Both the position numbers and the translations under genes were made by a program. From Flavobacteriaceae bacterium (lineage in GTDB: Bacteria > Bacteroidota > Bacteroidia > Flavobacteriales > Flavobacteriaceae), in the NCBI GenBank assembly GCA_031277535.1, contig JAITMD010000021.1:124001-188000 (forward strand): DNA of 64,000 nt. The letters are read 5' to 3'. Of this stretch, positions 51,945-62,098 are shown one piece after another; positions within the stretch are counted from its first letter, which is position 1; each line of letters starts with the position of its first letter. The notes below the pieces were generated by a model. It had not been told where the DNA came from and searched no databases. It was given only the letters and a program-made list of their open reading frames with translations.

Positions 51945-52493
51945 TTACTTTTTGTACTTATCGTTTAAGCCTTTGTTGTCCATTATCATCGGAATAGCTT
52001 TTTCTATTCTACTTATTTTTGTCTTTTCTTGTTTCGCTTGTTCAAAGTGTTCGACGTATTCTTTTTGTTTGTAAGGAGGTAATGCATTAAAAGCATCGGA
52101 TAACACTTTGTATTTTGTAATGTAGCAATCAAATAGAGCAGATTGTACAACTGTACTTTGTATAGGAGTTAAGGTAACACCTTGCTTTTCTATAGCAATA
52201 GCTTCTTCTATATAAAGCTTCAATAGATCAGGATTTAGTTCTCCTATTGATGTAAAACGCCATTGCCTAAGTAATTTGGTTTTTCCTTCTTGTGCATTGA
52301 TCAACACATGTGCTCCGTCTTTTAGAAATACACCTTTGTAAAACCATATAGCAACATAGTTTTTAAAACCACCTACAGCAACAATTTTAGCCTTGCCCAG
52401 ACAATATACTTTTGTACCCCATTTGATTTGAGGTGTCAGTTCTGTCTGTTCAATGATTGATTCAACAAACGAAATTTCTTTGATCCATTCCAT
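51945..52493 (-). CDS. YdeI/OmpD-associated (DUF1801-like) family protein
   Basis: ELTPQIKWGTKVYCLGKAKIVAVGGFKNYVAIWFYKGVFLKD; ALPPYKQKEYVEHFEQAKQEKTKISRIEKAIPMI. Confidence 0.85.
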   Translation of the reverse strand: MEWIKEISFVESIIEQTELTPQIKWGTKVYCLGKAKIVAVGGFKNYVAIWFYKGVFLKDGAHVLINAQEGKTKLLRQWRFTSIGELNPDLLKLYIEEAIAIEKQGVTLTPIQSTVVQSALFDCYITKYKVLSDAFNALPPYKQKEYVEHFEQAKQEKTKISRIEKAIPMIMDNKGLNDKYKK

Positions 52494-52497
52494 AAAA

Positions 52498-52525
52498 AAA
52501 GCTATCCTGTTTCGGATAGCAAGAA
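52498..52525 (-). terminator. Intrinsic terminator of gap
   Basis: Minus strand GCTATCCGAAACAGGATAGCTTTTTTT. Confidence 0.8.
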
Positions 52526-52532
52526 TATAAAA

Positions 52533-53540
52533 TTATTTCTTTATTTGCTCAAAGTACTGTATAAGATCAATAAGTCTTGAGGAGTATCCAATTTCATTGT
52601 CATACCAACCTACTATTTTTACCATTTTATCCAATACAGAGGTCAATTGCGAATCAAACAAACACGAGTGTGGATTACCCAATATGTCTACTGATACAAT
52701 AGGATCTTCTGTGTAAGCAAGTATTCCTTTTAGCGTTGTTTCTGAAGCAGTTTTAAAGGCTTGGTTAATTTCTTCTGTTGATACTTGTTTTTTAACATAG
52801 CAAGTTATGTCAGTTAGAGAACCATCAGGTACAGGTACGCGAATTCCTCCACCACCTATCTTGCCTTCGTATTCAGGAAATATCTTTGTTAATGCTTTAG
52901 CTGCACCAGTAGTGGTTGGAACAATAGATTGTGCCGCTCCACGTGCTCTGCGCAAGTCTTTGTGTGGTTGATCGTGCAAGCTTTGATCTGTAGTATAAGA
53001 GTGTACAGTTGTTATATAAGCTTGTTCTATTCCACAAAGCTCACGAATAACTTTTATCATAGGAGCTGCATTGTTTGTTGTACAACTCGCATTAGAAATA
53101 ATCAGTTCGTCACCTGTCAATATTTCGTTATTGACACCCAATACAACTGTTTTGATGATATTGTCTTCCGGGGGAACAGATAATATTACGCGTTTAGCAC
53201 CTTGCGTTAAATGTTCTTCTAATGCTGCATATGTTTTTCTTTTGCCAGTTGCTTCTATTACATAATCAATGTCAAGAGATTCCCAATTTAAGTTAGCAAT
53301 GTCTTTTTCTCTTAAGAATAGAATTTTGTGATCGTCAATAAGTAAATGTGTATCATCAAAGCTTACCTTGTTTGGCAATATACCATGAATACTGTCATAT
53401 TTTACTAAATGCGCCATTGTTTTAGCATCTGCCAAATCATTGATTGCAACCACCTCTATAGTAGGGTGGTTTAAAAGTAACTTAAATAAGTTTCGACCAA
53501 TTCGACCAAAACCATTAATTGCAATACGAATTTTATTCAT
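52533..53540 (-). CDS. gap: Glyceraldehyde-3-phosphate dehydrogenase, type I
   Basis: INGFGRIGRNLFK; SNASCTTNNAAPM; WYDNEIGYS. Confidence 0.96.
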   Translation of the reverse strand: MNKIRIAINGFGRIGRNLFKLLLNHPTIEVVAINDLADAKTMAHLVKYDSIHGILPNKVSFDDTHLLIDDHKILFLREKDIANLNWESLDIDYVIEATGKRKTYAALEEHLTQGAKRVILSVPPEDNIIKTVVLGVNNEILTGDELIISNASCTTNNAAPMIKVIRELCGIEQAYITTVHSYTTDQSLHDQPHKDLRRARGAAQSIVPTTTGAAKALTKIFPEYEGKIGGGGIRVPVPDGSLTDITCYVKKQVSTEEINQAFKTASETTLKGILAYTEDPIVSVDILGNPHSCLFDSQLTSVLDKMVKIVGWYDNEIGYSSRLIDLIQYFEQIKK

Positions 53541-53588
53541 AAATGTCTTTAGACAAAATGGTCGCTACAATGAGCGACCAAGTTAATT

Positions 53589-54461
53589 TTATAAAATATG
53601 TTTTTGTGCCTTGTAAGACGAACGCACCAATGCACCACTTTCTACGTGTCTAAAGCCCATTTCTAAGCCTATTTCTTCGTATTTCTTGAATTGCTCTGGT
53701 GTGATGAATTCTTTTACAGGCAAGTGTTTTTTACTTGGTTGTAAATATTGTCCAATAGTGATGATATCAAGATTTACAGCTCTTAAGTCTTTCATTGTTT
53801 GAATTACTTCTTCTTCTGTTTCTCCTAAACCAAGCATAATTCCCGATTTAGTTCTTTTCACTCCTTTTTCTTTTAAGTATCTCAATACTTCTAAGCTACG
53901 GTCATATTTTGCTTGAATACGTACTTCACGAGTCAAACGGCGTACCGTTTCCATATTGTGAGACACTACTTCAGGCATCACTTCTATAATACGGTCAATA
54001 TTGCGCTCCATACCTTGAAAGTCAGGAATCAATGTTTCCATTGTAGTTCCTGGACTAATACGACGTACAGCTTTTACTGTTTCTGCCCATATAATAGATC
54101 CTCCATCTTTAATGTCATCTCGGTCAACACTTGTAATTACAGCGTGTTTGATATTCATCAATTTAATTGAACGAGCTACTTTTTCTGGTTCATCCCAATC
54201 TACTGTTTCTGGACGTCCCGTTTTTACTCCACAAAATCCACAAGAACGAGTACAAACATTTCCTAAAATCATAAAGGTAGCAGTTCCTTCTCCCCAACAT
54301 TCTCCCATGTTTGGACAACTTCCTGAAGTACAAATGGTGTGTAATTTATATTTATCTACCAAACCTCTTAATTCGGTGTATTTTTTTCCTGTAGGAAGTT
54401 TCACACGAAGCCACTTCGGTTTTGGTGTCGGTTGTATATTTGAATCTAAAACAGTTTCCAT
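53589..54461 (-). CDS. lipA: Lipoyl synthase
   Basis: [23 protein letters not shown] radical-SAM motif. Confidence 0.97.
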   Translation of the reverse strand: METVLDSNIQPTPKPKWLRVKLPTGKKYTELRGLVDKYKLHTICTSGSCPNMGECWGEGTATFMILGNVCTRSCGFCGVKTGRPETVDWDEPEKVARSIKLMNIKHAVITSVDRDDIKDGGSIIWAETVKAVRRISPGTTMETLIPDFQGMERNIDRIIEVMPEVVSHNMETVRRLTREVRIQAKYDRSLEVLRYLKEKGVKRTKSGIMLGLGETEEEVIQTMKDLRAVNLDIITIGQYLQPSKKHLPVKEFITPEQFKKYEEIGLEMGFRHVESGALVRSSYKAQKHIL

Positions 54462-54709
54462 AGTGTAAAATTTCAAAAGACAAATATAATTATTCTTGTT
54501 GGTTAAAACACGGCTTTTAATAATCTATTTGGTATTGAAAGAGGGAAAGAATAAATCAAGCAATTAGAATAAGTAGTGAAATAGAGAAAGGTTTATTGTA
54601 TAAGGATACAGAGCGGTGTAGAACTTATATTTTGTCTTTTTTCCGAAAAGACTCCTTTAGTTTGTAAGCAAAGACCTTATCTTTGTTAGGTTAATATCAT
54701 CGTGCAGTT

Positions 54710-57160
54710 ATGTTTTATTTTGTTGAAGTGATTGTGCCTTTAGCATTAAATCCAACTTTTACGTATCAAGTTAGTCAAACGGAATTTGAGTTTATTCAAG
54801 TAGGGATGCGTGTAGCCGTACCCTTCGGAAAGAATAAAGTATATACAGCTGTTGTGATAGATAAACATCACAATCAACCAGAGATGTATCAAGCCAAAGA
54901 AATACACGAAATAATTGACTTACGCCCTGTGGTTACTGCTCAGCAAATTGATTTGTGGCGATGGGTAGCAGATTATTATATGTGTACAATAGGTGAGGTG
55001 TACAAAGCAGCAATGCCTTCTCGTTTATTGCTGGAAAGTGAAACGTTGATTCAGTGGAATGAAAAAGCTGTAATTGCAATTGACGATTTAGACGATTCGG
55101 AGTATTTGTTGTACGAAGCCATGCAAACGCAGGCTATTTTGAAGGTAGATGAAATTATTTCGATTTTAAATAAAAAGAAAGTATTTCCAGTAATTAATTC
55201 TCTTTTGGCAAAAGGAGCTATTGTACTTCAAGAAGAATTGGTAGAGAAGTATAAGCCTAAACAAATACGCTATGTTCGAATAGCAGAGAATTTTTTAGGA
55301 GATAACGGATTGGGGGCTTTAATGGAGGCTGTTGGTAAATCGGAAAAGCAACGTGCCTTGGTCATGAAGTACTTTCAATTGAATGCCGTTCAAAAAAGAC
55401 CTGTTAGTGTGAAACAGTTAGTGGAAGAAACAGAAACTTCTAATGCGATTGTGAAAGCACTAATAGAGAAAAATATTTTTGAAGAATATTATTTAAATCA
55501 CGATAGAGTAGTATTTAATGATGCTTCTCAAGATGTAATAGCGTTGAGCGACGAACAGAGCAAGGCTTTGTGGGAGATAGAACAACATTTTGAACAAAAA
55601 GACGTAGTGCTGTTGCAGGGAGTTACCGCTTCGGGTAAAACAGAAGTATATATTAAACTAATTGAACAGTACCTTGCACAAGAAGGACAAGTTTTGTTTC
55701 TATTACCCGAAATTGGACTAAGCGCACAGTTAGTTACTCGACTAACAAATTATTTTGGCAATCAAGTAGCAGTTTATCATTCGCGCTATTCTCACAACGA
55801 ACGTTTAGAAGTTTGGGATCAAGTGCTTTATCAGTCAGAAAAAGCGAAGGTAGTTATTGGTACCAGACTTTCTGTATTTTTACCTTTTAGGGATTTAAGA
55901 TTGGTTGTGATTGATGAAGAACAAGAGGCAAATTACAAACAAAACGAGCCTGCCCCTCGCTACCACGGAAGAGATGTAGGAATTGTATTGGCAACTCAGC
56001 ACAAGGCAAAGGTATTGATGGGATCAGCTACACCAAGTTTGGAAAGTTATTACAATGCCACACAGCATAAGTATGGTTTAGTACAATTAAAAAAGCGCTA
56101 TTCCAATGTGATGTTACCTGACATTGTGTTGGTAGATATCAAAGACAAGTACAAGCGAAAACAAATGACAGGTCATTTCTCAGATTTTTTGATTAATGAG
56201 ATTAATATGGCTTTGTCATTAGAAGAGCAGGTTATTTTGTTCCAAAACAGACGCGGTTTTTCTCCTGTGGTCGAATGTATGACGTGTGGTGCTGTACCCG
56301 AGTGTCCGCATTGCGATGTCAGTTTAACGTATCACAAGTATAAAAACGAGCTTTGTTGCCACTATTGCGGTTTTGTGTTACCAATGCCCAAACAGTGTTT
56401 CCGTTGCCATAGTGTAGATTTGAATACAAAAGGTTTTGGAACAGAACAAGTAGAAGAAGAGTTAAAAACGTTGTTTCCCAATAAGCGCATTGCTCGTATG
56501 GATCAGGATACGACCAAAGGGAAATATGGTTATGAGAAGTTGATTGAGGCTTTTGAGTCTCGACAAATTGATATTCTAATTGGAACACAAATGTTGGCCA
56601 AAGGATTTGATTTTGACAATGTCAATTTAGTAGGTATTATGAATGCAGATAATGCTTTGCACTTTCCCGACTTTAGAGCACATGAAAGAGCTTACCAAAT
56701 GATGACACAGATAGCTGGTAGAGCAGGCCGAAAAGAAAAGAAAGGAAAAGTAGTGGTACAAACATTTAATCCCTATCACAACATTATTCAGCAGTTTACC
56801 AACTATGATTATGAAGGAATGTACAAAGAGCAAATGTATGATCGTTACAACTTCAAGTATCCACCTTTTTATCGCTTGGTGCGTTTAACATTAAAACACA
56901 AAGATTTTGCAAAACTAAAAGAAGGTTCGTTTTGGTTGTACAACAATTTAAAAGAGCAGTTGGGGGTACCAGTATTAGGCCCTGAAGAACCTGCGATTAA
57001 TAGAATACGCAATCAGTACATCCGCGTTATTTTAATTAAAATACCACAACAAGTCCCTCTTCTAAAAACAAAAGGGAATATCAATAAGATACTTAAAAGT
57101 TTTGAGGCTATTGGAGCTTATCGTTCCATAAAAGTAGTCGCTAATGTTGACTTTTATTAA
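54710..57160 (+). CDS. priA: Primosomal protein N' (helicase)
   Basis: LLQGVTASGKTEVYIKLIEQYL; VIDEEQEANYKQNEPAPRYHGRDV; Cys-rich zinc cluster. Confidence 0.97.
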   Translation: MFYFVEVIVPLALNPTFTYQVSQTEFEFIQVGMRVAVPFGKNKVYTAVVIDKHHNQPEMYQAKEIHEIIDLRPVVTAQQIDLWRWVADYYMCTIGEVYKAAMPSRLLLESETLIQWNEKAVIAIDDLDDSEYLLYEAMQTQAILKVDEIISILNKKKVFPVINSLLAKGAIVLQEELVEKYKPKQIRYVRIAENFLGDNGLGALMEAVGKSEKQRALVMKYFQLNAVQKRPVSVKQLVEETETSNAIVKALIEKNIFEEYYLNHDRVVFNDASQDVIALSDEQSKALWEIEQHFEQKDVVLLQGVTASGKTEVYIKLIEQYLAQEGQVLFLLPEIGLSAQLVTRLTNYFGNQVAVYHSRYSHNERLEVWDQVLYQSEKAKVVIGTRLSVFLPFRDLRLVVIDEEQEANYKQNEPAPRYHGRDVGIVLATQHKAKVLMGSATPSLESYYNATQHKYGLVQLKKRYSNVMLPDIVLVDIKDKYKRKQMTGHFSDFLINEINMALSLEEQVILFQNRRGFSPVVECMTCGAVPECPHCDVSLTYHKYKNELCCHYCGFVLPMPKQCFRCHSVDLNTKGFGTEQVEEELKTLFPNKRIARMDQDTTKGKYGYEKLIEAFESRQIDILIGTQMLAKGFDFDNVNLVGIMNADNALHFPDFRAHERAYQMMTQIAGRAGRKEKKGKVVVQTFNPYHNIIQQFTNYDYEGMYKEQMYDRYNFKYPPFYRLVRLTLKHKDFAKLKEGSFWLYNNLKEQLGVPVLGPEEPAINRIRNQYIRVILIKIPQQVPLLKTKGNINKILKSFEAIGAYRSIKVVANVDFY

Positions 57161-57165
57161 ATAAT

Positions 57166-57222
57166 AAACCACAAGATATTGTAGAGAAACGTAATTTCGA
57201 AAGCAAGATCTTGTGGTTTTTT
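57166..57222 (+). terminator. Intrinsic terminator after priA
   Basis: AAACCACAAGATatt...AAGATCTTGTGGTTTTTTG. Confidence 0.7.
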
Positions 57223-57373
57223 GTTGAAGTATAATTTGATTAAAAAAGAATGAATACTTGTGAAAAGAGTGATTATAGATGCGATTTAAGCTATTTGTCA
57301 TATAAATGTCGTAGAGATGTGGAGTGATTATCTATAAATATTATGGTAGTTTTGAGATAATCAAAAAACAAGT

Positions 57374-57925
57374 ATGGAAATAGGAACAAGATTAAGAGAA
57401 CTTCGAATTCAGAAAGGATTTTCTCAAGAAGAATTAGCGAATCGATCAGGAGTTACTTTACGTACAATTCAACGAATAGAAAAGGGAGATAATGAACCAA
57501 GAGGAAATACCCTGCAAATGTTGTGTGCTGTATTGGAAATCAATGTAGCAGATTTGGTAGTATTAAAAAAGACAGCGGATAATTCAGTAATTAAAACCAT
57601 GTACTTGTCTGTTTTGGCAGGCATAGTAGTTCCTTTAGGAAATATTATATTACCAACAATCATTTGGCATATTAATAAAGAGAAAGTAAAAGAGGCTAAA
57701 TCAGTAGGAAAACATATTATATGGAGTCAAGTAGTATTAGGAACTTGTTCTTCATTATTGATTATGTTTTGGATTTTTATAGGGTTACAACAAGGGGTTA
57801 AGTACGATGCTCTTATCTATGTGTCTTTTTTAATTGGTATTGTAAATTATGCTATTGCATTGTACGCTTTTTTTCAGATTGATAAAAAAGAGAAGCGTTA
57901 TTATTATATTCCTCTCTTTAAATAA
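57374..57925 (+). CDS. XRE-family HTH regulator with C-terminal TM segments
   Basis: GTRLRELRIQKGFSQEELANRSGVTLRTIQRIEKGDNEPRG; three TM segments (DUF4870-like). Confidence 0.88.
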   Translation: MEIGTRLRELRIQKGFSQEELANRSGVTLRTIQRIEKGDNEPRGNTLQMLCAVLEINVADLVVLKKTADNSVIKTMYLSVLAGIVVPLGNIILPTIIWHINKEKVKEAKSVGKHIIWSQVVLGTCSSLLIMFWIFIGLQQGVKYDALIYVSFLIGIVNYAIALYAFFQIDKKEKRYYYIPLFK

Positions 57926-58158
57926 TTAGCAATATCTTCTCTTTTGCCTTTCTTTCTTCCTTCCCAAACAATACATTAATATCTGTAATGAAAAACTACT
58001 GAAGCACTTGTTTTATAGTAGTGGGATGGTGTAACATCAAGACTAATACAAATTTTTTAAGTGTTTTTTACCTCTATTGTGTTTTTGTCAATGAGAGAGG
58101 ACTTTGTTGTTTCTTTAATTTTGATAGGGGTTTAGAGGAGAATACTGGGAGTATAAGA

Positions 58159-58227
58159 GGACAATTGTTCGACAAATAACCTTTTTTCCCAACTAAACTC
58201 GAGGTATTGTCCACGCATTGTCGAATG
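58159..58227. repeat. 11-bp-phased GGACAA/ATTGTCC motif pairs (second copy of the element at 20.8 kb)
   Basis: GGACAATTGTT CGACAAATAAC ... ATTGTCCACGC ATTGTCGAATG. Confidence 0.75.
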
Positions 58228-58583
58228 AACTTAGAAGAAACCTTGATTTATATAGCTTCAAGAGCAGTTGTAGTTGATGTGGAAAATAAAAAGAATTTCA
58301 TAATGTACTGATATTTAGATAGGTGTTTTTTTTAGGCTTAAAAAAAAGGTGGTGTTTTTTTTGAAAATAAGGTGGTTTATGTACTTATTTGAAGTAAAGA
58401 AGAAAAAAAGTGAAGTATTTATTCATATTTAGGTTCCTAAATATAGCAATATTGAATGATTTTGAAAATAACGTACTACTTTTTTTGTGAGGAGTATTTG
58501 TGATTTCTATAAATCAGTATGGATTGATTCTTACAGTTTGATTCTTAAAACCTTAACAGGAAGAAGTGAATGATTTTTTATTC

Positions 58584-58912
58584 TAAGCACTGCGGTTGTA
58601 GGCTTTACTAAAAATAAGACAAATGATAATCTAAAAGGGAATAGTTCATACATGGTTATTAAAAGAAATGCAGAAAAAAATTGTAGATTTAGAATCTGAA
58701 TTAGCCAATATTAGTGGTGGTGTATATAGTCAGATAAAAATTGAAGACTCATGAAAAAACAAGTCAGAAGGGATAATCAATATAGATGATTATAACGGAG
58801 AAAATATAGTTTTCTTAATTTATTAGGAGTGGAGAGTTATCAAGAAGAGTATTTTAATTTAAGAGCAATACAAAATAAAACTCCTATAAAAGGAAATTCA
58901 GTAAAGGTTTAG
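58584..58912 (+). pseudogene. Linker repeat copy A plus truncated effector C-terminus
   Basis: VVGFTKNKT...WLLKEMQKKIVDLESELANISGGVYSQIKIEDS* then a different frame RRKYSFLNLLGVESYQEEYFNLRAIQNKTPIKGNSVKV* ending at 58912. Confidence 0.55.
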
Positions 58913-58935
58913 CGTTGAATAATATATTTCTTATA

Positions 58936-59415
58936 ATGAATAACTTAAAAAATAAAGTAATACTAAACTTAATAATTGTTGTTTTATTTGGAACAACATG
59001 TCTGTCGCAGAATAATTATAAAAGTAATATGGTATTGCTAATAGATGACACGATTGTTACTCAAAAGATAGATTTTGATTTTTATAAAAAAGAGGAGCTT
59101 TTCTATACTCATTCATATATGTTGGGAGAACCTTTAATTGTTTCAAAAGATTTACTTACAGGAGATGATGTTGTTTTAAAATTTAGTTATTGGCAAGGAG
59201 AGGATAAATATAAGTATGCTATTAATTTTAGTGTAGGTTGGATTGATAATACATCATATACAATTATTAAAATTTATAATTTAGATAAAGAAAGATATAG
59301 GAAGGTTTTTTGTAAAGAAAAAGGAAAGTATGTGATAGAAATTAAAAACGCTATTTATGATATGCAAGTAATGAAATGTAAGGAGTTGAAGTGTAAGGAG
59401 TTGAAGTGTAATTAA
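58936..59415 (+). CDS. Putative secreted immunity-like protein 1
   Basis: Signal peptide MNNLKNKVILNLIIVVLFGTTCLS; starts 23 nt after remnant effector tail. Confidence 0.6.
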   Translation: MNNLKNKVILNLIIVVLFGTTCLSQNNYKSNMVLLIDDTIVTQKIDFDFYKKEELFYTHSYMLGEPLIVSKDLLTGDDVVLKFSYWQGEDKYKYAINFSVGWIDNTSYTIIKIYNLDKERYRKVFCKEKGKYVIEIKNAIYDMQVMKCKELKCKELKCN

Positions 59416-59437
59416 TTGATGTTTTTTAGTATGTATT

Positions 59438-59532
59438 AGATAATCTTTGAATTGGCGTTTGGTAACGATTACTTCAATGCAAACAAAGATGACAAAATCA
59501 AGAAGAATAACGAAAAGATAAAAGAAGATTAA
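59438..59532 (+). pseudogene. Remnant charged C-terminal peptide of an effector-like ORF
   Basis: IIFELAFGNDYFNANKDDKIKKNNEKIKED* with no start codon. Confidence 0.4.
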
Positions 59533-59785
59533 AAAATAAAGAGAAGAAATATAGCCTAAAGGATGGTATTGTTTCTTAAAGTAGGGAAGTGTCAATTTGG
59601 TTTTGTATATCGTATTTATAATCAATATGTTGTATGATGTGATTCGTCTTTTTAAATTGATTTAGTGTTTACAGTGGAATATGATAAAATCTTTAAATAT
59701 ATTGAATTAAACAAAGAATATATTGTAGCAAGAGGGGAGGAAGAGATAGGAGTGGTTCCACTTGAATATAAAGAATTATAGATGT

Positions 59786-59875
59786 CTGCAATATGGTAAA
59801 TACCAATATAAAGCTTAAGAAAAATATGAGAAAAACATTGGCGTCAAAGTAAAGACAAAAAAAATAAATAAATAA
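59786..59875 (+). pseudogene. Remnant effector C-terminus with in-frame stop
   Basis: LQYGKYQYKA*EKYEKNIGVKVKTKKINK* ending 3 nt before the next ORF. Confidence 0.45.
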
Positions 59876-59878
59876 AAT

Positions 59879-60502
59879 ATGTTTGAACCATATATTAATT
59901 TAACTTTTGAGGAAGGGTATAAAGGGATTTTAGAGTTAGCTTTGAATAAAGAAAAGGTTGAAAATAAAAATCTTTCTATTTTGTTTATGTTAAGTGAAAA
60001 AGAACTTATTAATGTGTTTTTGGAGAACTTTGGTGGTTTTTCTAAAAGTAATTTAGGTTTTATTGAAAAAAAGATAAATAAATCTCTTTTTGATAATAAT
60101 AGAGATTACGTTTCTGATTTAATTGATTTTTCTATTTTTAAAGGGCTTTATTTAGATTATAATATTATTTTGGATTTGGTAAAACAAAAGAATGAGGATG
60201 AACATTTTGTTATACTATCAGCATTACAATATTTGTCAGAAAATATTAAGTATTATTATATAGAAGAAATTTTTGAATGTATGGAATCTATTGTTGATAG
60301 TAAACACAAGGATAATTTAAAAATTCTTTCATTATTAATCTTGTATAAAATTTCACATTTAGATATATATTTAAATAGAATAGAGAAGATGCTTTTCAAT
60401 GAGGATAATGTAGTATATTTTACTAATAGAATTAAAAATTATGATTTTGAAGAACAATTCTTTAATAATGAAAAATTACTTAGTATAATAGAAAAACTAT
60501 GA
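59879..60502 (+). CDS. Putative cytoplasmic immunity-like protein 2
   Basis: 207 aa, AT-rich, helical, no signal peptide; directly after effector tail remnant. Confidence 0.55.
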   Translation: MFEPYINLTFEEGYKGILELALNKEKVENKNLSILFMLSEKELINVFLENFGGFSKSNLGFIEKKINKSLFDNNRDYVSDLIDFSIFKGLYLDYNIILDLVKQKNEDEHFVILSALQYLSENIKYYYIEEIFECMESIVDSKHKDNLKILSLLILYKISHLDIYLNRIEKMLFNEDNVVYFTNRIKNYDFEEQFFNNEKLLSIIEKL

Positions 60503-60663
60503 AGTTAATAAAGATTTGATCTGGAGTATAAATTTTATTAAAGAAAATTTTGGTAATAGTAAAAATATGAAAAAACATGAAAAAACATGTGGGAGTGTAG
60601 ACTTCCTCAATAGATGATTTTTCTTATTATCCATCAAATTTATAAACGTAATTAATTATGCTT

Positions 60664-60818
60664 ATGTAGGCTTCTCTAAAACTTGAACATTCATTAATTC
60701 GGAATGGAGAAGTGTATAAAAATGGCAATTAAAAGAAATGCAGGAAAAATTGTAGATTTAGAATCTGAATTAGCTAATATTAGTGGTGGTGTAAATCCTC
60801 TTTATTGGAAGTGGTAAA
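60664..60818 (+). repeat. Linker repeat copy B
   Basis: 60731-60793 nearly identical to 58661-58724 apart from a 1-nt poly-A indel and two or three substitutions. Confidence 0.8.
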
Positions 60819-61550
60819 TGGGTACTATGTCTAATTCTGCACTATCTTTGTAGAGTACTTGGTACACGGGGTTGTAGCTTTTGTTGGTTTAGCGGCACAA
60901 ATTTCTATAAACCTTCTTTATTTTACAAAAGTCAAGACGACCTCGTAGTAAAGACAACAGAAAAAAGTTTTGATAGTGATGTTTCGTCTGCGGGTATCTC
61001 AAAGAGTGATGCTAAAGTAACTGTAAGTTTTATAAAGAAAAATTCAGGGAATACAGAAGCTTTTCAAAGCAATTCAATAGCATGAGACAATAGTGTAGAA
61101 ATCGTTGACGACCAAAGTGTTCGACAAGGGATGGTTGAGATAGTTAATCAGGATAATAGACGTGGTGGTACTTCTGATGCTAATAATAGAGAATACGGTG
61201 GAGTCCTTAGAAATGGAAAAGTAGTAGAATCTCCAATGGGTCCAGTAGGTAATCCTAAGACTGATCAAGATGCACATATAACTCATCCAAATGTAAGGAA
61301 TAGTGATATTACTTTTCATAGTCATCCAAGTGGTCTGATAATTGAAGGCTCAGGAAATGGACAAGGAACAACCATAGGAGGAAGTACAACTACTTATAAA
61401 TGGGGCAGAGCTCCGTCAGGAGACGACGTTAAAGGAGCTTCAGGAAATGAATATGCTTTCTCTCGTGGAAATGGAATAGTCTATATATACAATCGAAATG
61501 GTGTTGTAGCTACTATTCCGCAAGATCGTTTTGTTACACCTAAAAAATAG
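60795..61550 (+). pseudogene. JAMM/JAB-like toxin C-terminal domain interrupted by in-frame TGA
   Basis: ...SFIKKNSGNTEAFQSNSIA*DNSVEIVDDQSVRQGMVEIVNQDNRRGG...NREYGGVL...ITFHSHPSG...APSGDDVKG; TGA at 61083-61085 in frame with ORF 61131-61550. Confidence 0.65.
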
Positions 61551-61554
61551 AAAT

Positions 61555-62001
61555 ATGAAGATGAAAATCAGCATAATATTTGGCTTAATACTTTCTATTA
61601 CGGTTTGTTATGGGCAGTCAGCTAATCAGTTAAATGATTTGCTTAATAAAAGCATAGAAAAACAAATATTAAAAAAACATTTAGAGCAAGCTATTTTCTT
61701 AAAAGAGAATGTTCCTTCAGATTTTCAATTTGCAAAAACAGTCATTGATAACTGCGAAGTTACTTTTTTTGATAAGAGGAAGTACCGTAAATCTGAATTA
61801 AAGCAAGGGATAAGATCTTTTAGATTACTTCCTATTGTTCTAAAATATAATACTTTGTCGATTACTATAGCGAGTGCATTTGTTTCTCAAGAAGGCAATA
61901 ATATTACTATAAGTAGCAGTGATTATACTACTTATGAATATAGGTATTCTTGTGAAAAAATGCAATGGGAATTATTGGATATTAAAGAGAGAGGAATATA
62001 A
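61555..62001 (+). CDS. Putative secreted immunity-like protein 3
   Basis: Signal peptide MKMKISIIFGLILSITVCYGQ; begins 4 nt after the JAMM ORF stop. Confidence 0.6.
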   Translation: MKMKISIIFGLILSITVCYGQSANQLNDLLNKSIEKQILKKHLEQAIFLKENVPSDFQFAKTVIDNCEVTFFDKRKYRKSELKQGIRSFRLLPIVLKYNTLSITIASAFVSQEGNNITISSSDYTTYEYRYSCEKMQWELLDIKERGI

Positions 62002-62098
62002 AAACAAAAAACGCTGGGCTGTAAGTCTGACGTTGTGGTTTATTAGCGTTTTGTATTTTGATTTAGCAAAAGCCTGTTTAGTTTTAAAATTTTGAATG

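Noticed and set aside
59281-59625. 114-aa minus-strand ORF in the cassette array
   Set aside because: Antisense to immunity candidate 1 and its tandem repeat (LLTLQLLTLQLLT); artefact of the repeat.
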